The translations under genes and the position numbers were made by a program. From Promethearchaeota archaeon (lineage in GTDB: Archaea > Asgardarchaeota > Lokiarchaeia > Sigynarchaeales > SOKP01), in NCBI GenBank assembly GCA_019894735.1, contig JAGXOB010000006.1, forward strand, positions 1-54,478: a DNA stretch of 54,478 nt, read 5' to 3'. Below are positions 26,400 through 34,545 of this stretch, piece by piece (positions within the stretch are counted from its first letter, which is position 1; the number at the start of each line of letters is the position of its first letter). Under the pieces are notes generated by a model. The model saw nothing but the letters and a program-made list of their open reading frames with translations. It was not told the origin of the DNA and searched no databases.

Positions 26400-27839
26400 A
26401 TGGGAGATAGCAGCCTAATTTTTACTTTTAGTGGAATTCGAGGAGTTTTTGGCAAAGATTTAAACTTCGATGTAGCAAAGAAAATTGCTATTTCATTTGG
26501 TGAATGGTTTGCAGGGAACGAAAAAAAAATCATAATCGGCCGTGATACTCGCCCAAGTGGAGAGATCCTTCAAGAAGGCGTAATTGAGGGATTAATTGCA
26601 ACAGGTTTTAAGATAGTAAATGTCGGGATATGTCCTACACCGATTATAATCTTCGCAAAAGATATGCTTAATATACCTTCGGGAATGATTATTACAGGAT
26701 CCCATAATCCTCCAGAATGGAACGGAATGAAACTCTTATCCTCGGTAACATATTTGCATAATAATGATCTAGAACATGTTTCTAATCTATTAACTCAAAT
26801 TGATCTAAACGGTTACAAAATTGAGCGCAAAATAATAAAAAAACGCGTTTCTATTTACAACCCAGTCTTAGATTATGTTCAAACTCTATACAAGTATCTC
26901 GATATTGAAAAAATAAAAGAAAACAATACTCTTAAAGTGGTCGTAGATACTGGTGCGGGAGCAGGGAAGTATGCGACACCTCAAATACTTAAAGGTATGG
27001 GGTGTGAAGTTAAAGTGATTAACGATGATTTACTTGTAAATAATGTCTTTCCGAGAGAAATTGAACCAATAAAAAAAAACTTGACAGATTTGATTATGGA
27101 AGTCTGGCAAAGAAAATTTGATGTCGGATTCGCTCACGATTGCGATGCTGATAGGTTGGCTATAATTGGAGAAAATGGTACATGTTATCCCGAGGATATA
27201 GGATTAGCTCTTATTGCTGAAGATTATTTAAAAAACAGTGACAACAAAGCAGAAGAAGTCACATTCATAACGAATCTAGCTTCATCATTAATGTTTGATG
27301 TTATTGCTGAGAAATACAACGCAAAAGTAAAAAGAACTCAAGTAGGAGAGGTCTTTTTAGTTGAAAAAATGCAAGATTTAATGAATATTAAAAATAAGGG
27401 TTTAAAAAATTGCTTTGTTTTTGGGGGTGAAGGATCATGTGGGGGAGTTATGTTTCCGAACTTCAATAATACCCGGGATGGTATCTTTGCAGCAGCTAAG
27501 ATTATAGAAATCTTAGTGAAAACTGGAGAAAAGATATCTAAGCTTGTTTCTAAATTACCGAAATATTACTCCTATAGAAGAAAAATTGGGATAAATAAAA
27601 AGGATACAAATACCATAATCAACAAAGTTAAACAAGAACTAATTGATGAGGGAGAAAAAGTTGAACAAATTGGCTACGATCTTAGAATCAGTAAAGAAAA
27701 AGAATGGTTTGTTCTTATTCACCCCTCAAATACCGAACCAATAATCAGAGTTATAAGCGAAGCAAAAAGGGAATCTCTGGCTAGAGTTTATTGTGAAGCA
27801 ACAGCTGAGCTTGTAAACCTAGTGATCAACGGAATGTAA
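26400..27839 (+). CDS. phosphoglucomutase/phosphomannomutase/phosphoglucosamine mutase
   Basis: Interconverts hexose 1- and 6-phosphates. The phosphoserine is Ser101 in ITGSHNPPEWNGMK, the magnesium loop is DCDADR, the sugar-specificity loop is GGEGSCGGV and the C-terminal phosphate-binding loop is HPSNTEPIIRV. The specificity loop differs from the usual GEQSGH of glucose/mannose enzymes, so the preferred sugar is uncertain. Four domains are present in 479 residues. It is the last gene of the plus-strand cluster and converges on uvrC, whose stop lies 38 bp away. Confidence 0.93.
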   Translation: MGDSSLIFTFSGIRGVFGKDLNFDVAKKIAISFGEWFAGNEKKIIIGRDTRPSGEILQEGVIEGLIATGFKIVNVGICPTPIIIFAKDMLNIPSGMIITGSHNPPEWNGMKLLSSVTYLHNNDLEHVSNLLTQIDLNGYKIERKIIKKRVSIYNPVLDYVQTLYKYLDIEKIKENNTLKVVVDTGAGAGKYATPQILKGMGCEVKVINDDLLVNNVFPREIEPIKKNLTDLIMEVWQRKFDVGFAHDCDADRLAIIGENGTCYPEDIGLALIAEDYLKNSDNKAEEVTFITNLASSLMFDVIAEKYNAKVKRTQVGEVFLVEKMQDLMNIKNKGLKNCFVFGGEGSCGGVMFPNFNNTRDGIFAAAKIIEILVKTGEKISKLVSKLPKYYSYRRKIGINKKDTNTIINKVKQELIDEGEKVEQIGYDLRISKEKEWFVLIHPSNTEPIIRVISEAKRESLARVYCEATAELVNLVINGM

Positions 27840-27876
27840 GGTGATATTGGGTTACTATCTAAACAAGATAATTAGT

Positions 27877-29709
27877 CTAATCATTTAACTCTTTTGAAAT
27901 GATATCAGCTAATTTTTTCCCGACTACTTGAGTTATCGCTTCAGAAGTAGATTTTTTGATGTTATCTACACTTCCAAAATGTTTAAGCAGTTTATTTCTA
28001 AGAGCGGGACCTATTCCTTTTATGTCGTCTAAAACCGATCTCTGTACCCTTTTTTCTCGTTGTTTTTTATGCAACTTTACAGCGAATCTATGAGCTTCGT
28101 CTCTAACTTGCTGAAAAATTTTAAGAAGATTAGAATTCCTTGGTAGTATAATCGGTTCTTTTTTGTTAGGGACAAATATTTCTTCAAATTTTTTAGCTAA
28201 TCCAATTATTGGGATACCTTCAATACCAAGTTCTTTTAAAACTGAAAACCCTGCGTTCAATTGACCTTTTCCACCATCTACAAGTATCAGATCGGGTAAT
28301 GTAAGATTATTTTCCAAAAGCATAATGTATCTTCTTTTAATCACCTCTTTCATCATTGCGACATCGTCAGGAGTAGATTTTGTTCGAATGTTAAAATATC
28401 GATAATTTTTATTATAAGGACGTCCTTCAAGAAAATATACCATGGATCCCGTTGCGTCTGTCCCCTCGATATTGGAGATATCGAAGCCTTCAATTATTCT
28501 TGGCACATTCGGTAAATTTAAAATTTCTTTAGCTTCTTCTAATGCTTTCTGAATTTGATCTCCTTCCTTTTTCTTAATTAATTCCATTTGAATTTCTTGT
28601 TCGACAATAACTTTTGCGTTTTTGCTAGCAATCCTAAGTAATCCATATTCTTCTTCAATGGGAGTTCTGATCTTCAAATCAGCATTATATTCCTTAAGAA
28701 TTTCTCTAAATACATCTACTCCATCATAAATTTCGGGAATAATAATGACTTCGGGTAAATCGTGCGTTAAATTTTGGTAAAACTGTTCCATAATTGAGGA
28801 GAAAATATTTTTTTTATGAACTATTTTATCTTCGATATTGAAAGAAAAGGAACTCTTATTCATTATTTTCCCTTCACGGATATGAATAATAACCATTGCG
28901 GTATACTTCATTTTATCGTCATTAAAATAGCCTATAATATCTTTATTTTCCTTCCTTTCTAATAGTACATTTTGAGTAATTACAGAATGATCTATTGCTT
29001 GAAGTTTATCTCTCCAAAAAGCCGCAATTTCATAATTTTGATCGTGTGCTGCGATATCCATTTTTTCTTGTATTTGTCCCTTTAATTCTTCCGTTTGACC
29101 TTTCAAAAACAATTCTATTTGTTTTATGTTTTGCACATATTCATCTACCGGTATTACTTCAATACAGGGTCCTGGACAGAGTTTTAATTGATAATAAAGA
29201 CAAGGTCGTTTACTTTTTTTCACTTTTTTTTTGCATGAACAATAAGGGAAAATTTTACGTAAATCTCGTAAAATTCTAGTAATTTCCTTTTTATCAGTAT
29301 AAGGTCCTAAAAATAAGTTTTCCTGAGAAAATTTTTCAGGACCTCTAATGATTCGGATTCGGGGGTATTTTTCAGAGTAGAAAAAACCAACCCAGGGATA
29401 AGTCTTAGAATCTCGCATAACAACGTTAAAACGAGGTTGATGCTTTTTTATTTGAATGTTTTCTAAAATTTTAGCCTCTTTTTCGTTCTCAGTAACAATA
29501 AATTCTATAGATTGAATATTCTTGACGAGTTCTCTAATTTTTTCTTCATAAAAGGGATCGGTGTATTTTGTTTTCAGGAAATATTGATTAACCCTCTTTC
29601 TAAGATTTATAGCTTTCCCAATATAAATAATGGTGGATTTTTTATTGAGAAAAAAATAAATTCCTGGCTCATTGGGCAAACTCTTTCGTTCTAAGTCTAA
29701 AGTGCTCAT
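27877..29709 (-). CDS. uvrC: UvrC, excinuclease ABC subunit C
   Basis: Makes the two incisions in bacterial-type nucleotide excision repair. The GIY-YIG nuclease spans ~10-90 (GIYFFLNKKSTIIYIGKAINLRKR), a Cys-rich CSCKK...CLYYQLKLCPGPC region follows, then a UVR motif (~200-235), the RNase H-like 5' nuclease (EGFDISNIEGTDATGSM, LILVDGGKGQLNAG) and terminal HhH repeats (LDDIKGIGPALRNKLLKHFGS). All domains are present. UvrA and UvrB are not in this window. Such systems reached archaea from bacteria, so a transferred origin is likely, though base use resembles the neighbours. Confidence 0.97.
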   Translation of the reverse strand: MSTLDLERKSLPNEPGIYFFLNKKSTIIYIGKAINLRKRVNQYFLKTKYTDPFYEEKIRELVKNIQSIEFIVTENEKEAKILENIQIKKHQPRFNVVMRDSKTYPWVGFFYSEKYPRIRIIRGPEKFSQENLFLGPYTDKKEITRILRDLRKIFPYCSCKKKVKKSKRPCLYYQLKLCPGPCIEVIPVDEYVQNIKQIELFLKGQTEELKGQIQEKMDIAAHDQNYEIAAFWRDKLQAIDHSVITQNVLLERKENKDIIGYFNDDKMKYTAMVIIHIREGKIMNKSSFSFNIEDKIVHKKNIFSSIMEQFYQNLTHDLPEVIIIPEIYDGVDVFREILKEYNADLKIRTPIEEEYGLLRIASKNAKVIVEQEIQMELIKKKEGDQIQKALEEAKEILNLPNVPRIIEGFDISNIEGTDATGSMVYFLEGRPYNKNYRYFNIRTKSTPDDVAMMKEVIKRRYIMLLENNLTLPDLILVDGGKGQLNAGFSVLKELGIEGIPIIGLAKKFEEIFVPNKKEPIILPRNSNLLKIFQQVRDEAHRFAVKLHKKQREKRVQRSVLDDIKGIGPALRNKLLKHFGSVDNIKKSTSEAITQVVGKKLADIISKELND

Positions 29710-29884
29710 TATATCAAATAAATTATAGATTTTAAAATATAAATTATTACCTCAGATTAATTATGCGTATCATATTTATGATCATCTATTATATTAATAA
29801 TGAAAGAGACTAAATGTTATTTATAATAAAATACTCCATTTCACATTAAGTTCAATTTTTTAATTAAAAATTTCCAAATACAAG

Positions 29885-30073
29885 ATGACACGTATAAAAA
29901 TTTGTCCGAAATGTAAAAAACCTACCTTAAAAAACGCGGTTAATGTTTCTGGCTGGTTAGCACCAAATATGTATGAATGTACTTCTTGTAATTATATTGG
30001 ACCTCTTTTCTTAGAAATCGATCCAAAGGATTTAAAAAAAGAAAATTTTGCATTCGATGAGGATTCCGATTAA
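29885..30073 (+). CDS. small zinc-ribbon protein
   Basis: A 62-residue protein with CPKCKKPTLKNA at residues 7-18 and CTSC near 37-40, i.e. two CxxC knuckles about 27 residues apart, which is a typical zinc ribbon. It ends in an acidic tail (FAFDEDSD). Such proteins are usually RNA- or protein-binding accessories; no specific role can be given. It lies 67 bp upstream of the isomerase start on the same strand and may share its transcript. Confidence 0.8.
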   Translation: MTRIKICPKCKKPTLKNAVNVSGWLAPNMYECTSCNYIGPLFLEIDPKDLKKENFAFDEDSD

Positions 30074-30128
30074 TTATGAATATAATAAAAACTATTGTCT
30101 CCTAATTATTAACTAAGAATAGGAAAAA

Positions 30129-30133
30129 GGTGA
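30129..30133 (+). promoter_or_regulatory. GGTGA Shine-Dalgarno deciding an ATT start
   Basis: GGTGA at 30129-30133 is complementary to the archaeal 16S 3' end and lies six bases before ATT at 30140. No ATG, GTG or TTG is available in that frame until a TTG at 30227, which would remove conserved N-terminal sequence. The GTG that overlaps this motif reads into a stop after four codons. Confidence 0.7.
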
Positions 30134-30139
30134 AATTAA

Positions 30140-31081
30140 ATTAAAGAATTATTAAGAGATGCAGAAAAGATTAAATCTTTAGAAATACAAGGAGCGACAA
30201 ATGTCGCGCTCAGTGCGATCGATTATTTGCATGATTATGCTAAAAGGCTCACAGATGGGGGCTCTACCGAAGATTTTTTAATTAAATTGGATGAAGCGAA
30301 AGTGATTCTTTTTAATATTCGCCCAACAGAACCCGCGCTAAGAAATGGTTTAAATTTTATTTTAAATAGTTTAAAAAAACCAAAACATGATTCAAAGCAA
30401 GGAAATCTTTTAGATTTAATATCGTATTATAAGGATAAATATAAAGTGATGATTCAAAACTCCAAAAAGAAAATTGCTGAAATAGGGGCTCGAAGAATAC
30501 CTCATGTAAATGCTGATAAAGATTATACAATTATGACTCATTGTCACTCCTCTGTAGTTACGGCTATTTTATTAGAAGCAAGAAAACAAGGAAAACATTT
30601 TAGTGTCATAAATACTGAGACTCAACCTCGACTTCAAGGAAGACAAACTGCCAAAGAATTAATAAAGGCGGGAATCAAAGTTTTTCACATTGTAGATAGC
30701 GCAATGCGATGGGCTGTTAATCACTACGAAGTAAATCTCATACTTATAGGTGCAGATAGCGTTACAAGCGAGGGAACAGTTCTAAACAAAATTGGGTCAA
30801 GACTTTTAGCCTTAGTAGCCCATGAAGAGCATGTGCCTTTTTATGTTGCTACTCCGCTACTGAAATATAACCCTCAGACTTCTTTTGGTGTTATTGAGAA
30901 GATAGAGATGCGTGAGCCATCAGAAATATGGGAAAATCCCCCTGAGGGTGTTGAGATATTAAATCCGGCTTTTGAAACTGTAAGTAGAAGATACATTGAT
31001 GGTTTAATCACTGAAGCCGGGATTTTTGCGAGTAGTCACGTACACAATTATTTTGAAAAATTATATCCGGATATGGTATAA
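30140..31081 (+). CDS. ribose-1,5-bisphosphate isomerase (R15Pi), eIF2B-like family, ATT start
   Basis: Converts ribose 1,5-bisphosphate to ribulose 1,5-bisphosphate, the substrate of the RuBisCO encoded 23 bp downstream; this is the AMP degradation pathway of archaea. The eIF2B/MtnA-type fold shows IMTHCHSSVVTAIL with the catalytic Cys, NTETQPRLQGRQTAKELIKAG, VDSAMRW, and IGADSVTSEGTVLNKIGS with the catalytic Asp. From ATT at 30140 the protein (313 aa) starts KELLRDAEKIKSLEIQGATN, which matches the N-terminus of known R15Pi. A TTG start at 30227 would lose this. The helix-rich N-terminus binds AMP in the family. The initiation codon is inferred from the reading frame and the ribosome site. 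Confidence 0.9.
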   Translation: MKELLRDAEKIKSLEIQGATNVALSAIDYLHDYAKRLTDGGSTEDFLIKLDEAKVILFNIRPTEPALRNGLNFILNSLKKPKHDSKQGNLLDLISYYKDKYKVMIQNSKKKIAEIGARRIPHVNADKDYTIMTHCHSSVVTAILLEARKQGKHFSVINTETQPRLQGRQTAKELIKAGIKVFHIVDSAMRWAVNHYEVNLILIGADSVTSEGTVLNKIGSRLLALVAHEEHVPFYVATPLLKYNPQTSFGVIEKIEMREPSEIWENPPEGVEILNPAFETVSRRYIDGLITEAGIFASSHVHNYFEKLYPDMV

Positions 31082-31104
31082 AGTAAGTTAAAGGTGATAT
31101 TAAG

Positions 31105-32379
31105 ATGAAATACGAAGATTTTTTGGATTTAGAATATGAACCAAGTGAGGAAGACCTTGTATGTTTATTTAAAATTATGCCCTCTAGCGGTTTTACAGTC
31201 GAAAAAGTAGCTATTAGAGTTGCTGCTGAAAGTAGTAATGGAACATGGACTGCTCTTAAAATTCCAGATCACATTAGAGTTTTGAGTGCAAAAGTTTATC
31301 AAATTAATGGGAATTACGTAAAAATTGCTTACCCAAATGCGTTATTTGAAGAAGGGAATATGCCCCAAATTTTAAGCTCTATTGCGGGCAACGTTTTCGG
31401 AATGAAGGCTTTAGAGGGCTTAAGATTAGTCGACGTGAAGTGGCCTCGAAATATAATTCATTCCTTTAAAGGTCCTCAATTTGGTGTGAAAGGAATAAGG
31501 GAAATATTAAAAATTGATAAAAGACCAATAACAGCAACCGTCCCTAAGCCAAAAGTGGGCTATTATGCTGAGGAACACGCTCAACATGGGTATGAAATAT
31601 GGATGGGAGGCGTAGATTTATTAAAAGATGATGAAAACCTATCGAATCAGAAATTTAATAGGTTCGAAACAAGGCTTGAACTCAGTATGAAAATGAGAGA
31701 CAAAGCAGAAAATGAAACTGGAGAAAGGAAAAGCTATTTAATAAACATAACTGCTGAAGTTGATGAAATGAAACGTCGTGCTAAATTAGTGAACAATTTT
31801 AACAACGAATACATAATGATCGACATTCTTACTATTGGTTGGGCAGCAGTGCAAACCGTCAGAAATATATGCGATGAGTTAGGTTTAGCAATTCACGCTC
31901 ATCGAGCGTTTCATGCTGCTTTTGATAGAAATCCTAATCATGGAATGAGCATGAAAGTCCTCGCAGAAATCGCTAGGATACAAGGAGTCGATCAACTTCA
32001 CATTGGAGGTTTGGGAAAATTAGCTGGTGATAAAAAAGAAGTGCGTGATAACTATATTAAGATTGCTTTAAACTCAAATGTAGCAGCTAACGAGGTTTTA
32101 GAACAGAATTGGTATGGACTGAAAAATTCTTTGAGCGTATGTTCAGGAGGTGTCCATCCCGGAATAATTCATCGTCTAATGGAGTTGCTATCTACTGATA
32201 TTGCCGTTCAAGTTGGGGGAGGTGTTTTAGGTCATCCCGGAGGAACGAAAGCTGGGGCAAAGGCCTTAAGGCAGGCTATCAATGCTTATATGGATAATAT
32301 TGGCGTAAAGGAATATGCTAAAAATCATATCGAATTGGAACAAGCACTAGAATTGTGGGGGGATGAAACACCAATATAG
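31105..32379 (+). CDS. rbcL: RuBisCO large subunit, archaeal form III type
   Basis: Carboxylates ribulose 1,5-bisphosphate to two 3-phosphoglycerates. Active-site residues are retained: Thr in NGTWTA (45-50), Asn in GNVFGMKAL, Lys148/Lys150 in TVPKPKVG, the carbamylated Lys174 with Asp/Glu in DLLKDDEN (metal site), HAHRAFH (264-270), His299 and loop-6 Lys305 in HIGGLGKLAG, and SGGVHPG. It is therefore a true RuBisCO, not a RuBisCO-like form IV protein. GGTGATATTAAG precedes the ATG. Pairing with R15Pi indicates AMP salvage rather than a Calvin cycle; no phosphoribulokinase or small subunit is present here. The AMP phosphorylase is expected elsewhere. Confidence 0.95.
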   Translation: MKYEDFLDLEYEPSEEDLVCLFKIMPSSGFTVEKVAIRVAAESSNGTWTALKIPDHIRVLSAKVYQINGNYVKIAYPNALFEEGNMPQILSSIAGNVFGMKALEGLRLVDVKWPRNIIHSFKGPQFGVKGIREILKIDKRPITATVPKPKVGYYAEEHAQHGYEIWMGGVDLLKDDENLSNQKFNRFETRLELSMKMRDKAENETGERKSYLINITAEVDEMKRRAKLVNNFNNEYIMIDILTIGWAAVQTVRNICDELGLAIHAHRAFHAAFDRNPNHGMSMKVLAEIARIQGVDQLHIGGLGKLAGDKKEVRDNYIKIALNSNVAANEVLEQNWYGLKNSLSVCSGGVHPGIIHRLMELLSTDIAVQVGGGVLGHPGGTKAGAKALRQAINAYMDNIGVKEYAKNHIELEQALELWGDETPI

Positions 32380-32476
32380 AACTTGCTTAATTTTTTCTCT
32401 TTCTAGTTTATAATTTTTCATATTTATTAGAAAAAAATTTATAATGCCATTAATTATACTACAAAGTGATTAGTAT

Positions 32477-32788
32477 ATGAGTGAAAACGATACAAAAGAA
32501 ATAACAATTGAAGTAAAAGAGTTAAGCATTGAAAAGGACCAACATGTTGAAGATCTTTTAAGGTTTTTAGAGGAACAACTACCACAAATTGAAATCTCTC
32601 GAAGTGGAAATGAAGTTGGAGTTGTTATGCCTCGAGAAATGTCAATCAGAGTGATTAAATTAAGAATTAAAAAATTTTTGCATCGAAAAAATCTTACAGA
32701 AAAATTTAGACCGATCTCATATAAAACATCAGATAATCAGGGTTATATGATAAAAGAGAAAAGGACTTTAGAATTAACTTATTATTAA
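32477..32788 (+). CDS. eL22-like ribosomal protein
   Basis: Eukaryotic eL22 is a large-subunit protein otherwise absent from most archaea. The 103-residue product has the eL22 layout: a beta-rich first half, then VVMPREMSIRVIKLRIKKFL, the KKFLHRKNLTEKFRPIS segment that parallels the YLKKNNLRDWLRVV region of eL22, and a final strand RTLELTYY in place of YELRYF. Such homologues are reported from Lokiarchaeota. It follows RuBisCO by about 100 bp on the same strand. The match is short and distant, so a database search is the decisive test. Confidence 0.7.
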   Translation: MSENDTKEITIEVKELSIEKDQHVEDLLRFLEEQLPQIEISRSGNEVGVVMPREMSIRVIKLRIKKFLHRKNLTEKFRPISYKTSDNQGYMIKEKRTLELTYY

Positions 32789-32837
32789 TATATCTTTTAA
32801 ACAAATTATTATTGATTTTACAATTAATATCTTAGAT

Positions 32838-33800
32838 GTGTTTATTATAGATATTAAAATCAAATTATTTGACGACCTGGTACGGTGTGTAAATCTTTCG
32901 AGCTTATTGGAATTATCTGGATGGCCAAAGCCTGGAAATGTCCACAGAACAAAAGATTTCGAAGATACCAGGTTTGAACACTTCCTAGCCGGAATTACAG
33001 CCATACAACCTAATTTTAGGGAATTGTGTAGAAAAATAAACAAATCTCTTGAAAGTAACGCGATAGAATTTACAGCAATTGAATTAGGCCTTTTTTATAA
33101 AAAATCAGCAAAAGAAATGATGAGGTGGCAGTCTGGAGGTAATGTTTTACTAGGACACATACTCATCTTAGCCCCATTAGTTTCCGCTGCTACAATTTGT
33201 ATCAAAACGAACAGGGTAAAAATCGAAGAATTTGAATTTATATTGAAGAAGATTATAGAAGACGCTACAGTTGAAGATACTCTAAATTTGTATGATGCTA
33301 TTAAAATTTGTAATCCAGGAGGGTTAGGAAGAATAGAAAAATATGATATTTATGGAGAAAATTCAAAACAGGAAATAAGACAGGATGGTATTACTCTAAA
33401 AAAGGTTTTCGAGCTTTCAAAAGATTACGATTTAATTAGTAACGAGTATTCTAGTGGATTTAATATTGTTTTAAAAGAAGGTTTGCCGTATTTCCTAGAA
33501 ACTTTTAAAAATTCTCAAGATATTAATATTACTATTGTGAATACTTACTTAAAGTTGCTCAGCAACCATTTAGACACATTAATTATACGCAAGACAAGTA
33601 AAAAAGATGCGTTGGAAGTCTCTAAAAAAGCTTTAGATATTTTGAGTTATGGGGGTATATCTACCAAAAAAGGATTAGAATTAACGATAAAATTTGATAA
33701 AGACTTACACAAACAAAATGGAAAATTGAACCCCGGAACGACCGCTGATTTGGTAGCGGGAACAATATTTTGTGCTTTACTATTTGGGTTAAAGTTTTAA
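32838..33800 (+). CDS. CitG/MdcB-like triphosphoribosyl-dephospho-CoA synthase family protein
   Basis: COG1767-type protein. Bacterial members build the prosthetic group of citrate and malonate lyases; archaeal members have no established substrate. Family marks are ELSGWPKPGNVHR near residue 30, the all-helical core, ARMMRWQSGG-type segment KEMMRWQSGGNVLLGHIL, IKICNPGGLGRI and the terminal NPGTTADLVAGTIF. GTG is the start used here (32838). No citrate lyase genes are nearby. It is therefore best taken as a family-level assignment only. Confidence 0.8.
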   Translation: MFIIDIKIKLFDDLVRCVNLSSLLELSGWPKPGNVHRTKDFEDTRFEHFLAGITAIQPNFRELCRKINKSLESNAIEFTAIELGLFYKKSAKEMMRWQSGGNVLLGHILILAPLVSAATICIKTNRVKIEEFEFILKKIIEDATVEDTLNLYDAIKICNPGGLGRIEKYDIYGENSKQEIRQDGITLKKVFELSKDYDLISNEYSSGFNIVLKEGLPYFLETFKNSQDINITIVNTYLKLLSNHLDTLIIRKTSKKDALEVSKKALDILSYGGISTKKGLELTIKFDKDLHKQNGKLNPGTTADLVAGTIFCALLFGLKF

Positions 33801-33864
33801 TTTTTAAGGATTAATTTTTGATCTATTATGAAAATAAACGGATACTAAAAATGGAGTAAAAATA

Positions 33865-34215
33865 ATGCAATTTTGCGATGAATGTGGTTCCATGATGCTT
33901 CCCTCGACGGTGAAAGGTGAAAAAGTATTTAAATGCAAATGCGGTTCGATAAAACCTCTTTCTGTTGCAAGTACTAATTCCTATAAAATAAAAACAATAA
34001 TTGAGCAACCAATTAGAAACGAGGTAACAAATCTTTCTGATGTGATGAAGTGGAAAGAAAAAAATCTAAGAAGCTCTATTAAAAATTTTAAATGTTCAAA
34101 ATGTGGTTACGACAAAGCTCATTTAGAAACTAGGCAAACAAGAAGTGCAGATGAGGGCATGACCCATTTTATAATTTGTTTAAAATGCGGAAAAATGAGA
34201 AAGATTGGTTCTTAA
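33865..34215 (+). CDS. transcription factor S (TFS/RPB9-TFIIS-like)
   Basis: RNA polymerase cleavage factor that rescues backtracked complexes. An N-terminal zinc ribbon (CDECGSMMLP...FKCKCG) joins a linker to a C-terminal TFIIS ribbon, CSKCGYDKAHLETRQTRSADEG, then FIICLKCGK. The acidic hairpin Asp-Glu (ADEG) that enters the polymerase secondary channel is kept, so cleavage activity is expected. At 116 residues it is the normal size. ATG follows GGAGTAAAAATA. It converges with the DUF167 gene, whose stop abuts it. Confidence 0.9.
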   Translation: MQFCDECGSMMLPSTVKGEKVFKCKCGSIKPLSVASTNSYKIKTIIEQPIRNEVTNLSDVMKWKEKNLRSSIKNFKCSKCGYDKAHLETRQTRSADEGMTHFIICLKCGKMRKIGS

Positions 34216-34521
34216 TTAACCTATAAGTTTTTTAATTATATCTATTCTTTCAATATTGTCAAGAAATTTAATTTCTAATGTTTTGTGTGTTTTCTTCAAC
34301 CCTGATATTATGTGAATTTGTGCTGAACTAATGGCTATTCTTTTTTTAATAAGATTTATTAGTTCTTTATTAGCTCTGTTCTTAACGGGCTTAGACTTTA
34401 GCTTAATTGTTAACCAAGAGTCAGTTTCAGTATATGGGAGTATTTCTTGATTAAAAGAATTAGTTTTTACCTTTATTCGCAGTAAATAAACATCATGCGC
34501 TTTATTTTCAAGAAAATCCAT
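34216..34521 (-). CDS. DUF167/UPF0235 (YggU-like) protein
   Basis: Small alpha-beta protein of a widespread family with no established function. The family signature WLTIKLKSKPVKNRANKEL, then a second helix, SSAQIHIISGLKKTHKTLEI and a final helix are all visible in 101 residues. It lies 24 bp downstream of the DHH phosphoesterase on the same strand, so the two are probably co-transcribed. Confidence 0.85.
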   Translation of the reverse strand: MDFLENKAHDVYLLRIKVKTNSFNQEILPYTETDSWLTIKLKSKPVKNRANKELINLIKKRIAISSAQIHIISGLKKTHKTLEIKFLDNIERIDIIKKLIG

Positions 34522-34545
34522 AAAACTTTTTCACTTTATTAAGAG

